Origin: Lepidonotus clava
Taxonomy: Eukaryota > Annelida > Polychaeta > Phyllodocida > Polynoidae
NCBI GenBank assembly: GCA_936440205.1
Contig: OW387140.1
Location: 21,511,659-21,575,658 of the forward strand
Direction of reading: 5' to 3'
DNA length: 64,000 nt
Shown: positions 1 to 12,538 of the stretch, in pieces
Position numbering within the stretch: the first letter of the stretch is position 1
Layout: each line of letters starts with the position of its first letter
Notes under the pieces: model-generated
Seen by the model: only the letters and a program-made list of their open reading frames with translations
Told to the model about the DNA's origin: nothing
The model's database searches: none
Position numbers and translations under genes: made by a program

Positions 1-2002
1 TTTGACAACTTTTGGGCAACCTTGTGTTTTCAGAGTTATTTCTGTTTGCATCTGATACATCTCTATACCAATTTAATACACTATTGTAATGCCCGGTGAA
101 ATGAAGTTACCAGATGCAAACGAGTTGAAATAGAACAGATAATTTATACACTCACACACAAAAATCAGCAAATCAAGTAGAAAATGTAAGAGCAATCCTC
201 AGAGGGTAACAACACTACTTTGGACTTCTAAAAGGTTCTGCCAGACAATTTGTCAGGTAATTGTTCCAGCAGTGTCGAACTTGATAATTGGTTAATTGTC
301 TTTCTAATGGAACACACTCTCCTAATTAGAGAAAATAATGTAGCATTGAAATAATTTCCGCCATAAATTGATTATATTATGCAACTGCCATTTCAAATGA
401 AAAAAGTTCTGGTTCACAATAATAATACAATATATTATATATAACAACCTTAAGTGAATCGTCTGTATACACAGAAGCGCCGTAGATCAATGGCTTCCTG
501 AGGCTTCGAGTGGCTATTTCACTTGTCCGATAGACCAAAGAGGGTGTTCATGCACTATTTACCTCTGCCATATCTTCCTAACTGTTTAGGATAATCACGT
601 AATTCTTGATTCGGGCCTCATATCTTGAAATGTTATACTCAATGAAAAGTTGCGGTGTTATGGCATAACTCATAAGGGAAAGTACAATATGTAGATTTAC
701 TATCGTCGGCTATAATAAATGCATGCTCATTTAAAATTTCAACGAAGTGTATTAGGTGAAAGTAATACCTACACAAATACTGATAATCGTTGAAATCTAA
801 ATATCATATCATGTACCAAAGGTCGTAAGTTATCCTTACGCATTATAGGGATGTATTCTGAATGAGCACCCTTGTAGTATAATGTTGGGCATCCTGTAGT
901 CATAAATGCTTGCTCCTCCTCGTGTCAAACAGGCTCTCACTACATCAATTTACAATAATTATGTGTTTTTCATCACAATTCCTGTGTTTCCATTAAAATG
1001 TCAACACTACCATACTTTATTCTCCATTGTGTGCATTAAAATGATCAGGCAACGTGCGTAATTATCATAATATTACATTTCAGTCACCTGACAATGCAAG
1101 TAATTATCATAATACTATTGCGCAATAGTATACCGTGTTATCATATATAGTAATAATGAAAATAGTCATTGTTACAATCATATTAAGAACTGGAAGGTCC
1201 AATAGGTCCATTTATATATCATTTCATACATGAACCTCATCCAAGTTAATTACTGCGTGCGCAACCTTATTGTGGATAGTGAGACCAATCACTTTAGATG
1301 TCATAGGGTGTAGCATTTGATTATAGTGCATGGATAATCTGTAGGCAAAGGGCACCAACAGCATTGTATTGCTCAAAAATTGCACATTAGAAATATTGAT
1401 GCTTAACGATGTTAAGTCATCAAAAACGGTTTAAACCATGTAAGGGGCCATTATTAGCAATTTTGTGTGTCAATAAAAGGGAATCAATTGAAATGGAATA
1501 ATAATGGCATTTTAAGAACGTGTTTTAGTTTTCATGGTTTCTCATTTGATCTGAACACATGGGAAGTACTTCTTTTGTTATTTTAGTTCGCTAAGTGTTG
1601 GCAATACGTGACTTTGGCTTCCCTTTAACTGAATGGGTGAACAACGTACAAGTCATGCAGTCTTCTTTTATACATTGATTAAAGATAATAATAAGGGTTA
1701 TGTTGTGCAGATGAGGCGATGTACGCTTAGGCAATGTCAATGGTTATCTTGAAAGGAAATATTAGTATTGATGTAACACGGCGTACCCCACTCCTGAGGT
1801 TGATGATATAGTATCAGGCGAATTGAGGGAGGTGTTTCAACTATTAGTCTAGTAAATGGAAGGATGGGTGGTTGAATGGTAATGGTAATGTCTGGTTGGC
1901 TATTAGTGGGTTCGTTAAGCACCGGTATAGAACTACGAGTTTATCGCTGCGTGTTTGGTGTGTTCGTATCCGTCTGTCTGTTTTTGTACATGTGGTGTAT
2001 GT

Positions 2003-2003
<1 letters not shown>
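1..2003. other. AT-rich noncoding DNA, nothing recognised
   Basis: No convincing coding exon, RNA gene or repeat boundary was seen. Open frames are all short and without family signatures. Confidence 0.6.

Positions 2004-2071
<68 letters not shown>
2004..2071. repeat. (TG)n microsatellite
   Basis: An uninterrupted run of roughly 33 TG units. It creates spurious open frames of alternating Val/Cys (plus strand) and Thr/His (minus strand). Purine-pyrimidine alternation of this kind can adopt Z-DNA and is likely length-polymorphic. Confidence 0.97.
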
Positions 2072-2073
<2 letters not shown>

Positions 2074-4152
2074 AGGAACATGTAATTGTGTGTGTGTTCC
2101 CTTCTCTAGAAGCCTAGACCACACAAACTTGACAATAACAAATGTCCATATGCAGGATTTCTAATAAAGCTTTTTCTGTCTACGGCAAAGGAAAGGCAAC
2201 CAATGATTTACTCAATACAACGGAGGCTTGATTGGCAAATATTATTTTCTTTCTTTGTAAGTGACTAAATATTAAAGCTTCCGTGCAAAACATATGTAAT
2301 CTATCTGGAATTGATAATCATGTATGTATTATGACGAATTGTTAACACGTTGATCATCCTTTTCCTATACACTGATGTTTATTAAAAAGAATGGTCTAAT
2401 TTTAAACTTATATTTTCGTGAAAGGGCTTTTATCAATTGTAGGTGAAATTTACAATATTTTCTTCTGAAACTACTGCCTCTTGCACAATTCAGTTGCGAA
2501 ATGTGTCTCATAAAACATTGCAGTAGTAGATCCTTATCATTACCCCAACATATACACGTGGGCGCAAGCAGACCAGTAATCATTCATATAACATTGTAGT
2601 GTGATATCTATAATCATCATGCAAATGAAAATTCGCTTGAATGTGGAGGTTGATGATTGCACGTCAAACCTGTACATAATGGATAAAGTATGACGGATCT
2701 AGGGCAGTGAATGCATCGTCCTTTAAACACAATTTTACTCTACAATGACCTGAAAACAACGGTCCATTTTGACATTACCTAAATTGGAGTTCCAGGTCGT
2801 AAATATGACTATGCATAGTCACTGCAATAAATCATAATGTGAGAATGCTGCCCTGATTACATGGTGTCATTTCCAAGAGAATTTCATCCTATTGCTTTTT
2901 AGACTATTAGGGTATTTGGAAAGATTCTTGTTATCTATATCCAATGATACGATCTGTGAAGTTATTTTTCAGTGCTGAATAATGTGATCTAATATGTTGA
3001 GTTCTAGATATATATTATCTATTTAGAAATCATTAGGTATGATGGTGCAACGATTTGTACATTCACACTAAACCCATGTCTCTACAAATGGGTAGTTTGT
3101 GTGAAAGAGCTAGAAATGGGTTGTACAGTCTGAAATTGATGATTTCTTTTGATAATGACGTTCGTCCCCATAACAATTTTTGTTCACACTTCAGTATAGG
3201 GTTATAGGGTAGGTTTAGGTTTAGGTTAAGGGTTAACAGTTTAAGGTTAGGATTTGGGTTAGGTTTGCAAGAGTACACCACTGTCTAAACCACAGACATC
3301 GATATCGTTTCCTAGACCACGGATATCGTTCTCAGACCAATGACACTGTTTTCTAGACCACAAAATATCATTTTCTTGACCACTTCCTAGAGGAATGACG
3401 GACACTGTGAACATATGGGACGATGTGAAAAGACACTGTAAATTCTGGAACGGTGTTTGTACATTATTGCAATTCTCTATGAACTCAGCGTTTTATCTGG
3501 ATGCGCTGGCCGCTTTTCATGATAATTATATTTATCACCCTGTGGAGAAACAGCTTTAGTGACTCTTAATAAGAACCTTGAGAATTTAAGCATAAAATTA
3601 TTACAAATTTCATTTAAAATGATATCATCTGGAGACGAAATAGTGGGCAACTTGTTCCATTTACCATTATAGGTGTGATGTTCTCCGGGAAAACTAGGGG
3701 TTTCCCTATTGAGATATACATATTCTTGACAGTTCTTGTCCAAGTCATGCTCGATCTGTTGTAGCACGAGTGGGACAAAATTAAGTGAGCATTCGTCCAG
3801 GCCCACTGTGGAGCAACCTACGGGCAAGTGGTCATGTATGTCTCAGAAACATGCCCCCGAACGTGGGTCGACAGTGAGTGCGATACGGTCAGCGATACGG
3901 TCAGAGTGTAGGCTGAGGTCCCAAGTCTTTGTCTTTATAGCTATTAATAACCAGAGCTCATGTTTCTGATCAATTCGTCCCCATTTCGTGCGGCTGAGTT
4001 CGTCCCTATGCATTCCACTCCCTTATCAGTTTATTTCTTCTAAGTCCTACTTCTCTCTTCCAGCTAAACTTTGGTCTAATTCTAGCTCATGGACCAGTAT
4101 CTCTAGCTATCCTGCTCTTCTAAGTCTTTTTGTGGTCCATTCCCAGGAATAA
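2072..4152. other. Noncoding stretch with TTAGG-like degenerate patch
   Basis: Mostly AT-rich with no recognised gene. At about 3195-3262 there is a patch of irregular TAGGGT/TTAGGT words. It is too degenerate and too short to be a telomere array. A minus-strand open frame of about 116 codons at 3477-3827 begins at a non-ATG codon and matches no family I know, so I do not call it a gene. Confidence 0.5.
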
Positions 4153-6202
4153 AGGAGATGTGAACACAGTGAGTACCAAGACGGGATTGTTTATTTTCGT
4201 GCAATCACTCTTATTTATGGCCATAACCTGGCTCCTGATTGGTTACATAACATCACATGGTCACTTCGAACTTTTGCTGGAGTCACTTCTGGTCAATGAT
4301 ACATTGTGCATTACAACTTCTTGTTTACTAACTTGTGCATTTATTTTTGTGCAGCTTGTACCGTTACAAGCTCGTACCACACGATCTTGTGTATTTTGTG
4401 ATCGCATCCAAAAACACAACTTTACTCATATCTTTAACAAAGAACATTTACTTGTCTTTTAACCTCTATAATTATTGCATGAACTCGTGTTGTGACATTG
4501 AATTGATTACTATAATTCATCACATAGGCAATGAGTCAAGCACGGATACTGACATACTTAAGCTTTGGGAAAGTGACACTTGATGCCAAATCATAATACA
4601 TACAATTGTAAAGGATAAGTAGAATGCTTTTGAGCTTATGATTATTGTCTCCGGAAAACTTTGCCCAGGTCAAAGTCTTCTGGAAGTATTACCTAGCTTT
4701 ATCAATTACTCGTTCAATAATAGATTTACTGCAAATTGACATCACACAGGTCTTACCAAGTACTAATAATTCATTTCATGTTTGGGCTGTTGTAGGCTAT
4801 CGATAACTATTAGCCAAGAGAAGAAACTAGCTTTGTTACTAAAAGGTTTGGATGATAGTTCAGAAATATTTAAAATTTACAAAAGTTTACTAGCATGACA
4901 AAAAAACAACTGTTAATAAACATGATATTTCAAGCAGCGATTCTCTAGACATATAGTAAATACTAATATCCTCTTGGGCTAGGTGCAATATTAATTAGCT
5001 TGACGTCGGACCTACAAGTAAATGATTGGGCCTTCAGGGAAATTGATGAGCGTCGTGGGAATATCCTAATCAATGGTGTAGGTGCATCTACTTACTCAAT
5101 GACCAAAGTATGAATTATTCTGTAACCAATACCTTAAGATAATATTCCCAGGTTTCATATACTGTGGACCAATAATTATTCCCTTGCACGGCTGTTATGT
5201 TATATCATTGGCTTTGATAGATCTTGTCCGTTTTGGGCCACAGCGTTGTTACTTCTACAAAGTCACAATATTTGTACTTCTATGTTAATAATTCCACTGT
5301 AATAGCTAAATTGATGCTGTTACTATACATTTCCTGAATGTTTTTGATTAGTTTTGAATATAGAATCAACTTTCTCTGATTGAATCAGCCGATTCTACTA
5401 TAAAATCAGATGTTATTGGTTCCCTTAAAGACAATCCAATCATTCACTGAACAATCTCTTATTCTTGACGATCTTGAACAGATCATTGAATTGGATCTGT
5501 TGGTGCGTGTTAGGATGATTGTACGGTAAGCCGATTTTGTAGTTCGAATACTTTAAGCTTATTGCAGAGGACCAAACTGTAACTGAATACAACTGCCTCA
5601 AGTAATCATATAGTTTATTGGAATATGGATGAACTTTGTCATTAAGAAGCGACAGGTTCTATGCCAGTTGATATTTAGCCGAGTAAAGGCCCGGCCACAC
5701 TTACCAACTAAACTCAACTCGACTGTTGTAGTTTCTGAGGGCGCCTGGTCTTAGCACAGAAACTCTACCATGCCATAGATTACAACTCAATTGTAGTAGC
5801 TACAAGCTAAGGTTATTATCCATATAGGCAATTCTACTGTGATGAATTATAGTAATCAATTCAATGGCATGACACGAGTTCGAGTATTAATTATAAATGT
5901 TAAAAGTCGAATAATGTCATTGTTAGAGTTACAAGTAAAGCTGTGTTTTGGGACACGATCGCACAGGATCATGTGGTAGGAACATGTGTGGTATGAACTT
6001 GTGCGGTACGAGTTACACGAAACTGTCAGTTAACACGAAATTGTAATGACATTCTTGACCGGAAGTGACCTCAGCAAGGGTCAGAGTGACCACGTGATGT
6101 TATGTAGCCAATCAGGAGCCAGGTTATGGCTTTAAATAGAAGTGATTGCATGATAGCTCGAATATACAGTCCCGCTTTGGAACTCACTGTGTTCACACCT
6201 CT
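4153..6202. mobile_element. Inverted-repeat (foldback-like) element, about 2.05 kb
   Basis: The segment 4153-4428 reappears as its reverse complement at about 5936-6202. Shared words include GTGAACACAGTGAGT at the outer edge, CATAACCTGGCTCCTGATTGG in the middle and AAAACACA near the inner edge. The arms are diverged, so the insertion is not recent. The interior has no coding frame, so the element would be non-autonomous. Single-arm relatives lie at 32075-32240 and, more weakly, near 19270. Two copies of one repeat inserted head to head would look the same. No clear target-site duplication was found. Confidence 0.6.
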
Positions 6203-6447
6203 CTTCTCCCCCCCCCCCCCCCCCATACCGGCCAAACCTGAGCTGCTGACCCCACCCTGAGAGTCTCGTTAGCCACCCTTTCTGGGAGCCAGAAGCCCCT
6301 CCTTGTCGATCACACCATATCCACCACCGATGTTTCCAGAGACACTCTCAACCACCCGTCCCCAGATCACCCAACCACGGGTTCGGACGGGTGTTCACGA
6401 AACTTGACTACTATGCTACAAATTGTGTCTTCTAACATCGCCAAATA
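6203..6447. other. C-rich tract and unassigned spacer
   Basis: A poly-C run of about 18 bases at about 6211-6224 is followed by a C-rich stretch (CCACCC, ACCACCG words) up to the edge of the next foldback element. No gene or known repeat is recognised. Confidence 0.5.
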
Positions 6448-9400
6448 GTCCAGGAGCCAAATCTGAAAATCTTGATATACCCTCCGCGGTGAGCCCCCTG
6501 GATTTTCTTGATTTTTTTCAACTTATAGCATCCTAGGGACCATGAATCAAGACGGTTCCGAAGAATTTAGGTATGCGAACACTGTGTAATTACGCGATTT
6601 GTGGTTAATTAGCAAAAATTGAAAAACGCGTTATTTCTTGATTTCTCTGGAACTATGTAAGATATGATAACATGCTATATGTCATCTGAAAGGTAATTTT
6701 TTTCCTGATTTTTTGGTATATTGTTTGCTATTGTAATTAATCATGGCAATGAGTAATTAAAGAAAAACTGTTGTTTTAGTCAAAATCATTAGAACTTAAG
6801 GATCCAAGGTTAAACTTTGGAATTGATAAACCAAGTCCTAGGTATACTTAGAGGGGATCCTTAGGCAGTTTTTAAAGTAGGTTGCATATGATTTCATTGG
6901 AAATATAATGTAGAGATGATTTTTTGCTGATTAAATTCTAACCGACTACTGGTTCATTTTGCACTTATATTCTAAAAGGAGAGATGATATCATGAAAACA
7001 ACACAATATATCCTAAAGAGATGGGAAAAGGATAATCATTGTCTACCTAAGCTGGTATTTCAGTGCTTTCTGAGGCATTTGGTCCACTGTAGACAACATT
7101 GGAGCTGTAAAATAAGTTTACATTAGCAAGAAATATTTGTCCATGTAATTTGCAGCCAAGCTCATTTTTGTTGCTTGATCAAACTAGGATAGTCATTTAT
7201 CTATTTACTCAAAAGGGTATGGATAAGGCCTGGAAAGACAGAGGAAAGATAAAGATGGCAGACTAGGGTTCTCATCTCCCTGTTGTGTGAGTTAACCCAT
7301 TGATAAGACACTGTGTGAACAACCTAATAAAGGACCCCTCAGAGGTTGGGGCAGGCTTAAATTTTGGCTACTTATAACTGTCTTATTATTCCATTTTATC
7401 AAATAATTTCAAAAGGAGCATGGGATTCATCACTGAAACTGGTGAGATAAAATGATAACTTTAACTGTTTAGACAATGCTGCCTTACAGCAGTGAAATGA
7501 AGGTAGTGGATCTTTAGAAACTTATCAGTGGTGAAGAGGTCTAGCCTTTCCCCTAAGCGACCTGAACTAGGGGATAAGCACAGCCCCCATAGTACAACAC
7601 ACTACAGACCTATATAGTGTGCTGAAAACTGTGGTATTGCTGACCACCTGCTGTACTTTGGTTAACATCTTCCCACCAATCTACCTAATTAAACTTTGTC
7701 ATCCTTTTGCTTCTACTTGAGTGTTCACAGATTCAGGCTTTATGGATTCAGTGCTCAGTTAGCTATGTACCCTTTTGTATCAAGAACTAAGTATTCAGTG
7801 TTGGAACTGATCATAGTTTAGAAGGTTATTTCTGTATTTGAGTAATGACTCTCTTAGTTTTTGGTCTCATGAGTATTTACCATAATTGACCTTTCCCTTA
7901 GTATCTATAAACTGTGTCTTGCTGTAGGTTAAGGAAATTGGATCCTTGTTCATAGCAGTTTAGAAATGAAAATGGTCAGTTATATTTTGATAAGGGAATA
8001 ATGTTGTTTCTGAGGCTTAAAGAACTGAAAGTTTGAGGCTACAACCAGAATCACAGCAATTTGTTGCTCTTGTATAATCTACTAATACCATAGTGCCGTG
8101 GTTATGGTCTCACATCAAGGGTGCTGTGCACATGCTGCTCAATGTAGTAATGCTACTAGATAATATTGGGAAACCAGTAATGGCCATACCAAGAACTTGT
8201 AATTTTGGAATAGAAAGCTATATGAGGTACTTCTGTATTGTTTCAGGTCTTGATATTTGTTTGAGGTCTTGCCAATGATATTGATATGTATATACACAGA
8301 GGTCTCAGTCCACCTGGTACACATCCATGATAAAATTGGATATATGGCAGAATCCTATTAGTTGGTAGGATGAATCTGAGTGAAGCATAACCATAGGCTG
8401 GTCACAACTTGAGTTGGTAATTTGGGAGGATTGGAAGTTTGGCTCTTATGAAATAAACTGTGACCATGATCATAATTTGATATCAAATTACTAATACCTG
8501 TAACCCATAAAATATAAGATATCCATTTTGTGTAGGCTCAAGCCAAGCTACTCATTTATATAAACACGTGGGACTAGAATCCTAGAGTTTAAAGTACAAT
8601 CTAGTAATTTGTTAAAACCAATTGCAACAATTTGACAGAGGTAGCACACCTATCAAGTTTAACAAATAGCTTTCCTGGTCTTTTTGCAATTGGCATATTG
8701 ATACAAGGCCTGTTTTTTAAATTCAGAACCCTTGATATATGACAACATACTTTTTGGGACTCATCTCTTCTTTAAAGTAATACTTGGAGGCTCCCCATGT
8801 ATACCCTGAGAAACATGGATTGGGGTCAGGTAATAGGTGAGTCTACTATGAGCTATTCTTTTCTTTTTGTCAGCATGAAATAGAGAGAACTATATGGGGC
8901 CTTCCATTTAGTAAGTACACATATTTTCAAAAATCTCAGACCCCTACCCCCTTTGGGCAAAAGTATGCATTAGATTTGACCTATAAAGTATGTACATTTT
9001 CAAAAGTTTCATACCTTCCCCCCTTGATGCATACATACTTAATGCAAGGCCCCTAATAAGATGGTTTGTAATAAAACTGAGACATAATCATGGTATTTTA
9101 CTGAGGAAAGAAATCTTACTCAAACCATAGTTTTATTGTGACACATCTCTCACTATGATCCAAAATGCGCTCCAAACAGTCACTATATTACATGCATGTG
9201 CCCAAATGGCTCAGAAAGCACTGAAATACCAGCTTAAGGAGATAGTGATTATCATTTCCACCTCTCTTTAGGATATATTGTGTTGTTTTCATGATATCAT
9301 CTCTCCTTTTAGAATATAAGTGCAAAATGAACCAGTAGTCGGTTAGAATTTAATCAGCAAAAAATCATCTCTACATTATATTTCTAATGAAATCAGATGC

Positions 9401-9847
9401 AACCTTCTTTAAAAACTGCCTAAAGATCCCCTCTAAGTATACCTAGGACTTGGTTTATCAATTCCAAAGTTTAACCTTGGATCCTTAAGTTCTAATGATT
9501 TTGACTAAAACAACAGTTTTTCTTTAATTCCTCATTGCCATGATTAATCACAATAGCAAACAATATACCAAAAAATCAGGAAAAAAAAAACCTTTCAGAT
9601 GACATATAGCATGTTATCGTATCTTACATAGTTCCAGAGAAATTAAGAAATAACGCGTTTTTCAATTTTTGCTAATTAACCACAAATCGCGTAATTACAC
9701 AGTGTTCGCATACCTAAATTCTTCGGAACCGTCTTGATTCATGGTCCCTAGGATGCTATAAGTTGAAAAAAATCAAGAAAATCCAGGGGGCTCACCGCGG
9801 AGGGTAAATCCTTATTTTGACAGATTTCAGGATTTGGCTCCTGGACT
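6448..9847. mobile_element. Foldback DNA transposon, 3.4 kb, with about 640-bp terminal inverted repeats
   Basis: The left arm (about 6448-7084) is repeated as its reverse complement at about 9196-9847. Both arms start AGTCCAGGAGCCAAAT at the outer edge. They share CTCCGCGGTGAGCCCCCTGG, the GCGTTATTTCTTGAT region and the inner word AGCTGGTATTTCAGTGCTTT. By eye the arms differ only by scattered substitutions and small indels. The loop (7085-9195) is AT-rich and has no open frame that looks like a transposase, so this is a non-autonomous derivative. A palindromic MITE is nested in the loop at 8896-9053. Flanking A-rich bases make the target-site duplication ambiguous (TA or AAA). The superfamily is not recognised. 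Confidence 0.85.
8896..9053. mobile_element. Palindromic MITE, GGGGCCTT family, copy A (nested)
   Basis: The left end GGGGCCTTCCATTTAGTAAG matches the reverse complement of the right end (GGGGCCTTGCATTAAGTATG). C-rich inner arms flank a short centre. It lies inside the loop of the 3.4-kb foldback element, so it is younger than that insertion. A second copy is at 47656-47824. Confidence 0.75.
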
Positions 9848-10955
9848 AAAAGGTTGGGAAGCTAGAACATGTTTCAAGATCCTATCAAATAATGCATACA
9901 AATTCGGATACTTGGTACCCGAAAACTCCTGATTTTCTGAGCATTTTTATTCATGTACAAATATTAATTGTGAAATTTTATTTATGAAATTGTCAAAATG
10001 GAAAATGTCATGTAATTCATGCTAAATGCAGAATTTAATAATTTTTGTAGTTTGGATATGCAGAAGTATTATATTATGCGTATCTTGTATGTTATTTATG
10101 TATAAATTCATTTAAAGTAGCTAGATAATACACTTTTTCATATTTGCCTGTTTTTTCGGGACGTCCCGTTTTTCTGTGGTAGCCCCAACCTGCTAGTCGA
10201 TCAAAGGTTATAAATTCTGCCATGGAGGTTATAGCAAGCAAATCGCCACCGCGAGTAAAGGCCATATTCCACTTTGCGTCAGGGCTCATTTGCAAATTCG
10301 TTTGCGACAGCCGCAAACTCGTAGTTGTAGAATAGAAACAAACTCTTCCTTTCAGATTTATTAAATTTGATGTGATTAAGATAATTAAATAAATTCAATG
10401 ATAGATCCATGCGCATGAGGATAGTACTCCACAGACATATATATATGCCTACATAGTGGTTACTGCACAGACAGATGTCTGCATGGTGGCTACTGTGCAG
10501 ACAGGTAACTGGAGGGAAGTGGCATATCCGCCAATCAGAAGTTAGTACTGGTTCTGCGACCTAGTAGATTTGGGTGGAGTAACATGGAGTGGAGTGCACT
10601 TCAGCCAATCAGATTGCTGCATTCTGTGGATGCCTAACATTCAGTGTAACATAGGCCAACCTGTGTATACATTTGATGCTGACCTCTTGGAATTAAGCAA
10701 AATGATTTGGCCTTTATCTATCTAAATAAGAAATTATAAATCTAGACAAAATTAGGGTAAGGTTAGAGTTGCATTGCACTATTTATCAACACCTTGATAA
10801 GCTCTCCTAATGCATAGGTAGAAAGGGAAATATACATCAAAATAGTGTCATTCTAGCATATGTTCAATGGAGGCAAGTTTGGTCAGTTTTTGGGATATTT
10901 GCACACAGCCCACATATATGGATTCCCACAGTTCCTTATATAAAGTCTAACAAAC
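9848..10955. other. Noncoding stretch with a half-MITE-like segment
   Basis: At about 10250-10320 the words AAGGCCATATTCCAC and TTTGCAAATTCGTTTGCG resemble one end of the family at 20876-21086 (AAGGCCGTATTCCAC). No opposite end was found. An imperfect duplication around 10441-10505 repeats the words CTGCACAGACAG and CTGTGCAGACAG. No gene is seen. Confidence 0.4.
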
Positions 10956-11325
10956 CAAGTAGTATATAGAAATGGGAATTTAGAGATGGCTTGATTGTTG
11001 TCGCATGTATAGTCTATCTTACTCAGGTGACGTCTTGTACCCGCTCTACCTAGTGTACGTTACGCCACATTTATAGGTTTCGATATTTACACGACAGTTT
11101 AACATAAATGGAATGGATTATGTATATGCGGCAATGTAACATAAAAATGACAATGCATGTCGCTTGTATAATAGAAGCAATACACGCGATAGGGTAGTAG
11201 TATATGGAAATGGGAACTTGCGGATGGTTTGATAGTTGTCTTGTGTATAGTATCTTATACAGGGCGACGTCGTGTGTACCCTGTCTCTAGTATAAACGAC
11301 ATCGCGCGTATATATAGCCAGTTCG
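10956..11325. repeat. Diverged direct duplication, about 125 bp, spaced by about 233 bp
   Basis: The segment about 10957-11080 and the segment about 11191-11320 align in the same orientation. Shared anchors in order are AGTAGTATAT(A/G)GAAATGGGAA, GATGG(C/T)TTGAT, TTGT, GTGTATAGT-like words, GGCGACGTC-like words, and TACCC followed by CTCT. Copies differ at many positions, so the duplication is old. No coding frame runs through both. Confidence 0.65.
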
Positions 11326-11367
11326 CTCTGGACCATACAGTCATCCAAAGGTATAGACCTTGTGTAG

Positions 11368-11425
11368 ACGTGGTCACGTGACCACTTGTTGGTGATCACC
11401 ATGTGGTGATCATGACCACGTGGGT
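11368..11425. repeat. Dense palindromic cluster with CACGTG E-boxes
   Basis: Several short palindromes overlap: GGTCACGTGACC, GGTGATCACC and a flanking pair GACGTGGTCA / TGACCACGTGGG. Together they make an imperfect hairpin of about 58 bp containing two CACGTG hexamers. It could be a small transposon end or a bHLH-factor site. Which one cannot be told from sequence alone. Confidence 0.5.
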
Positions 11426-11679
11426 CTGTAATAAATCTAAAATCCTAAATTCTGAATGATATTTATTGTTAATTATGATTCAGTATGATTGTATTAAGAA
11501 AATAGGGCATAAATATTTGTTATAGATTGATCACCAACATGGCGGCCAGCCCAATTTCACTGATGTGACGTCATGTGCACAACATCTATATGATTCGAAT
11601 CTACAAATTGTACATGGCAAATTGAACTTTACAAACATTCGAAATTGAACACAGATCTTGTTGTTGAAGTTTCTTACTA

Positions 11680-11892
11680 TACTTCCAGAGATATATCGCA
11701 TAATCTCTAGAGCTTTACCACATATCATATTTCTCCCCAGGGATCCAAATGTTGTTCCCTGGGTACGTTTCTGAAATACCCTCCCAAGCCTGAGGTATAC
11801 CAGTTTACTGAGTAAACTACCAGAGGTTATGCGATAAGCTCCACAGGTCATGTAATAAACCTCCGCAGGTTATGCGGTAAACCTCCAGAGGG
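11680..11892. repeat. Short degenerate tandem units (AGGTTATGCGRTAAACCTCC-like)
   Basis: Between about 11810 and 11892 the motif recurs three times at about 24-28 base spacing, with variations. An inverted relative lies at about 11690-11730. Similar words (GAGGTTATGC, CATAACCTCC) form the arms of the inverted repeat at 13293-13411, which suggests a shared origin. Confidence 0.5.
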
Positions 11893-11974
11893 TCTTAAAG
11901 ATGTTAAGAACAAGATCAACCTGAACAAGATTTCGAATTTCGAATTTTTGGAAAGTTTTGTTTCCGATTTATCC

Positions 11975-12042
11975 TGGCGAGATTCTAATCATATACCTTT
12001 GGATGTAGTAGCCAAGAGGCTAACCACTACACTATCTGCCAA
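11975..12042 (-). mobile_element. tRNA-derived SINE head, family 1, copy A
   Basis: Read on the minus strand, the segment has a box-A-like AGTGTAGTGGTTAGCCT and a diverged box-B-like segment ending AATCTCGCC. Its length fits a tRNA body. The same pattern occurs at 20051-20117. The anticodon arm does not fold cleanly and the acceptor stem is poor, so this is read as a SINE remnant, not a functional tRNA gene. Confidence 0.55.
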
Positions 12043-12538
12043 GTGTTCTACTCCAATGGTTAAGCAGATGACAGTGGGTGAGGGGGCATGTTTTTGTTAT
12101 GACGAGAGGAAGTACGGGTGGGTAAGAGGGGTATGGAGGGAAATTTGACCCCCAAATCCAACACCTCCCCTTTAAATCCTCCGCTGCATTCTGTTGGGAG
12201 GGATGGTGTTATCAGAAGACTGACCGCTCTCACTCCCCCCCCCCCCCCCCCGCAGCACTCCCTCTCGTCCTAAAGGCCCTATTACAAGTACACAAAAAGA
12301 GAAAATACACATATTAGAGACATAATGTATTGTTACACATGTGTAAAACGCTCCAAATTTGCAATTTCCTTTAATAATCATATCACTCATACTATGCGCA
12401 TTTGTGTGTAACATCATCATAATGCGTCCATATTGCAGCCCAAGTCAGGTAGTGTAATACCACCTTAACGAATCACAGCCGTGAGGGGACCGTCTCGAGC
12501 CTCATGCGTGGTTCAATTAGATACGCCGGCGCACCAGC
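12043..12538. other. Noncoding spacer with poly-C tract
   Basis: Contains a C homopolymer tract at about 12235-12251 in a C-rich context. No gene is recognised. Confidence 0.5.

Noticed and set aside
1872-2164. Several overlapping open frames with Val-Cys or Thr-His runs
   Set aside because: They are the TG microsatellite read in different frames.
3195-3262. Telomere-like TTAGGG/TTAGG array
   Set aside because: The words are irregular and only about 70 bases long. No tandem register is kept, so it is not a telomere or convincing interstitial telomeric array.
3477-3827. 116-codon minus-strand open frame
   Set aside because: No ATG start, no recognisable family and no splice context. It may be a decayed repeat or chance.
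4130-4462. 110-codon frame with hydrophobic segments
   Set aside because: It lies in the arm of the inverted-pair repeat, and the same sequence appears inverted and as a single copy elsewhere.
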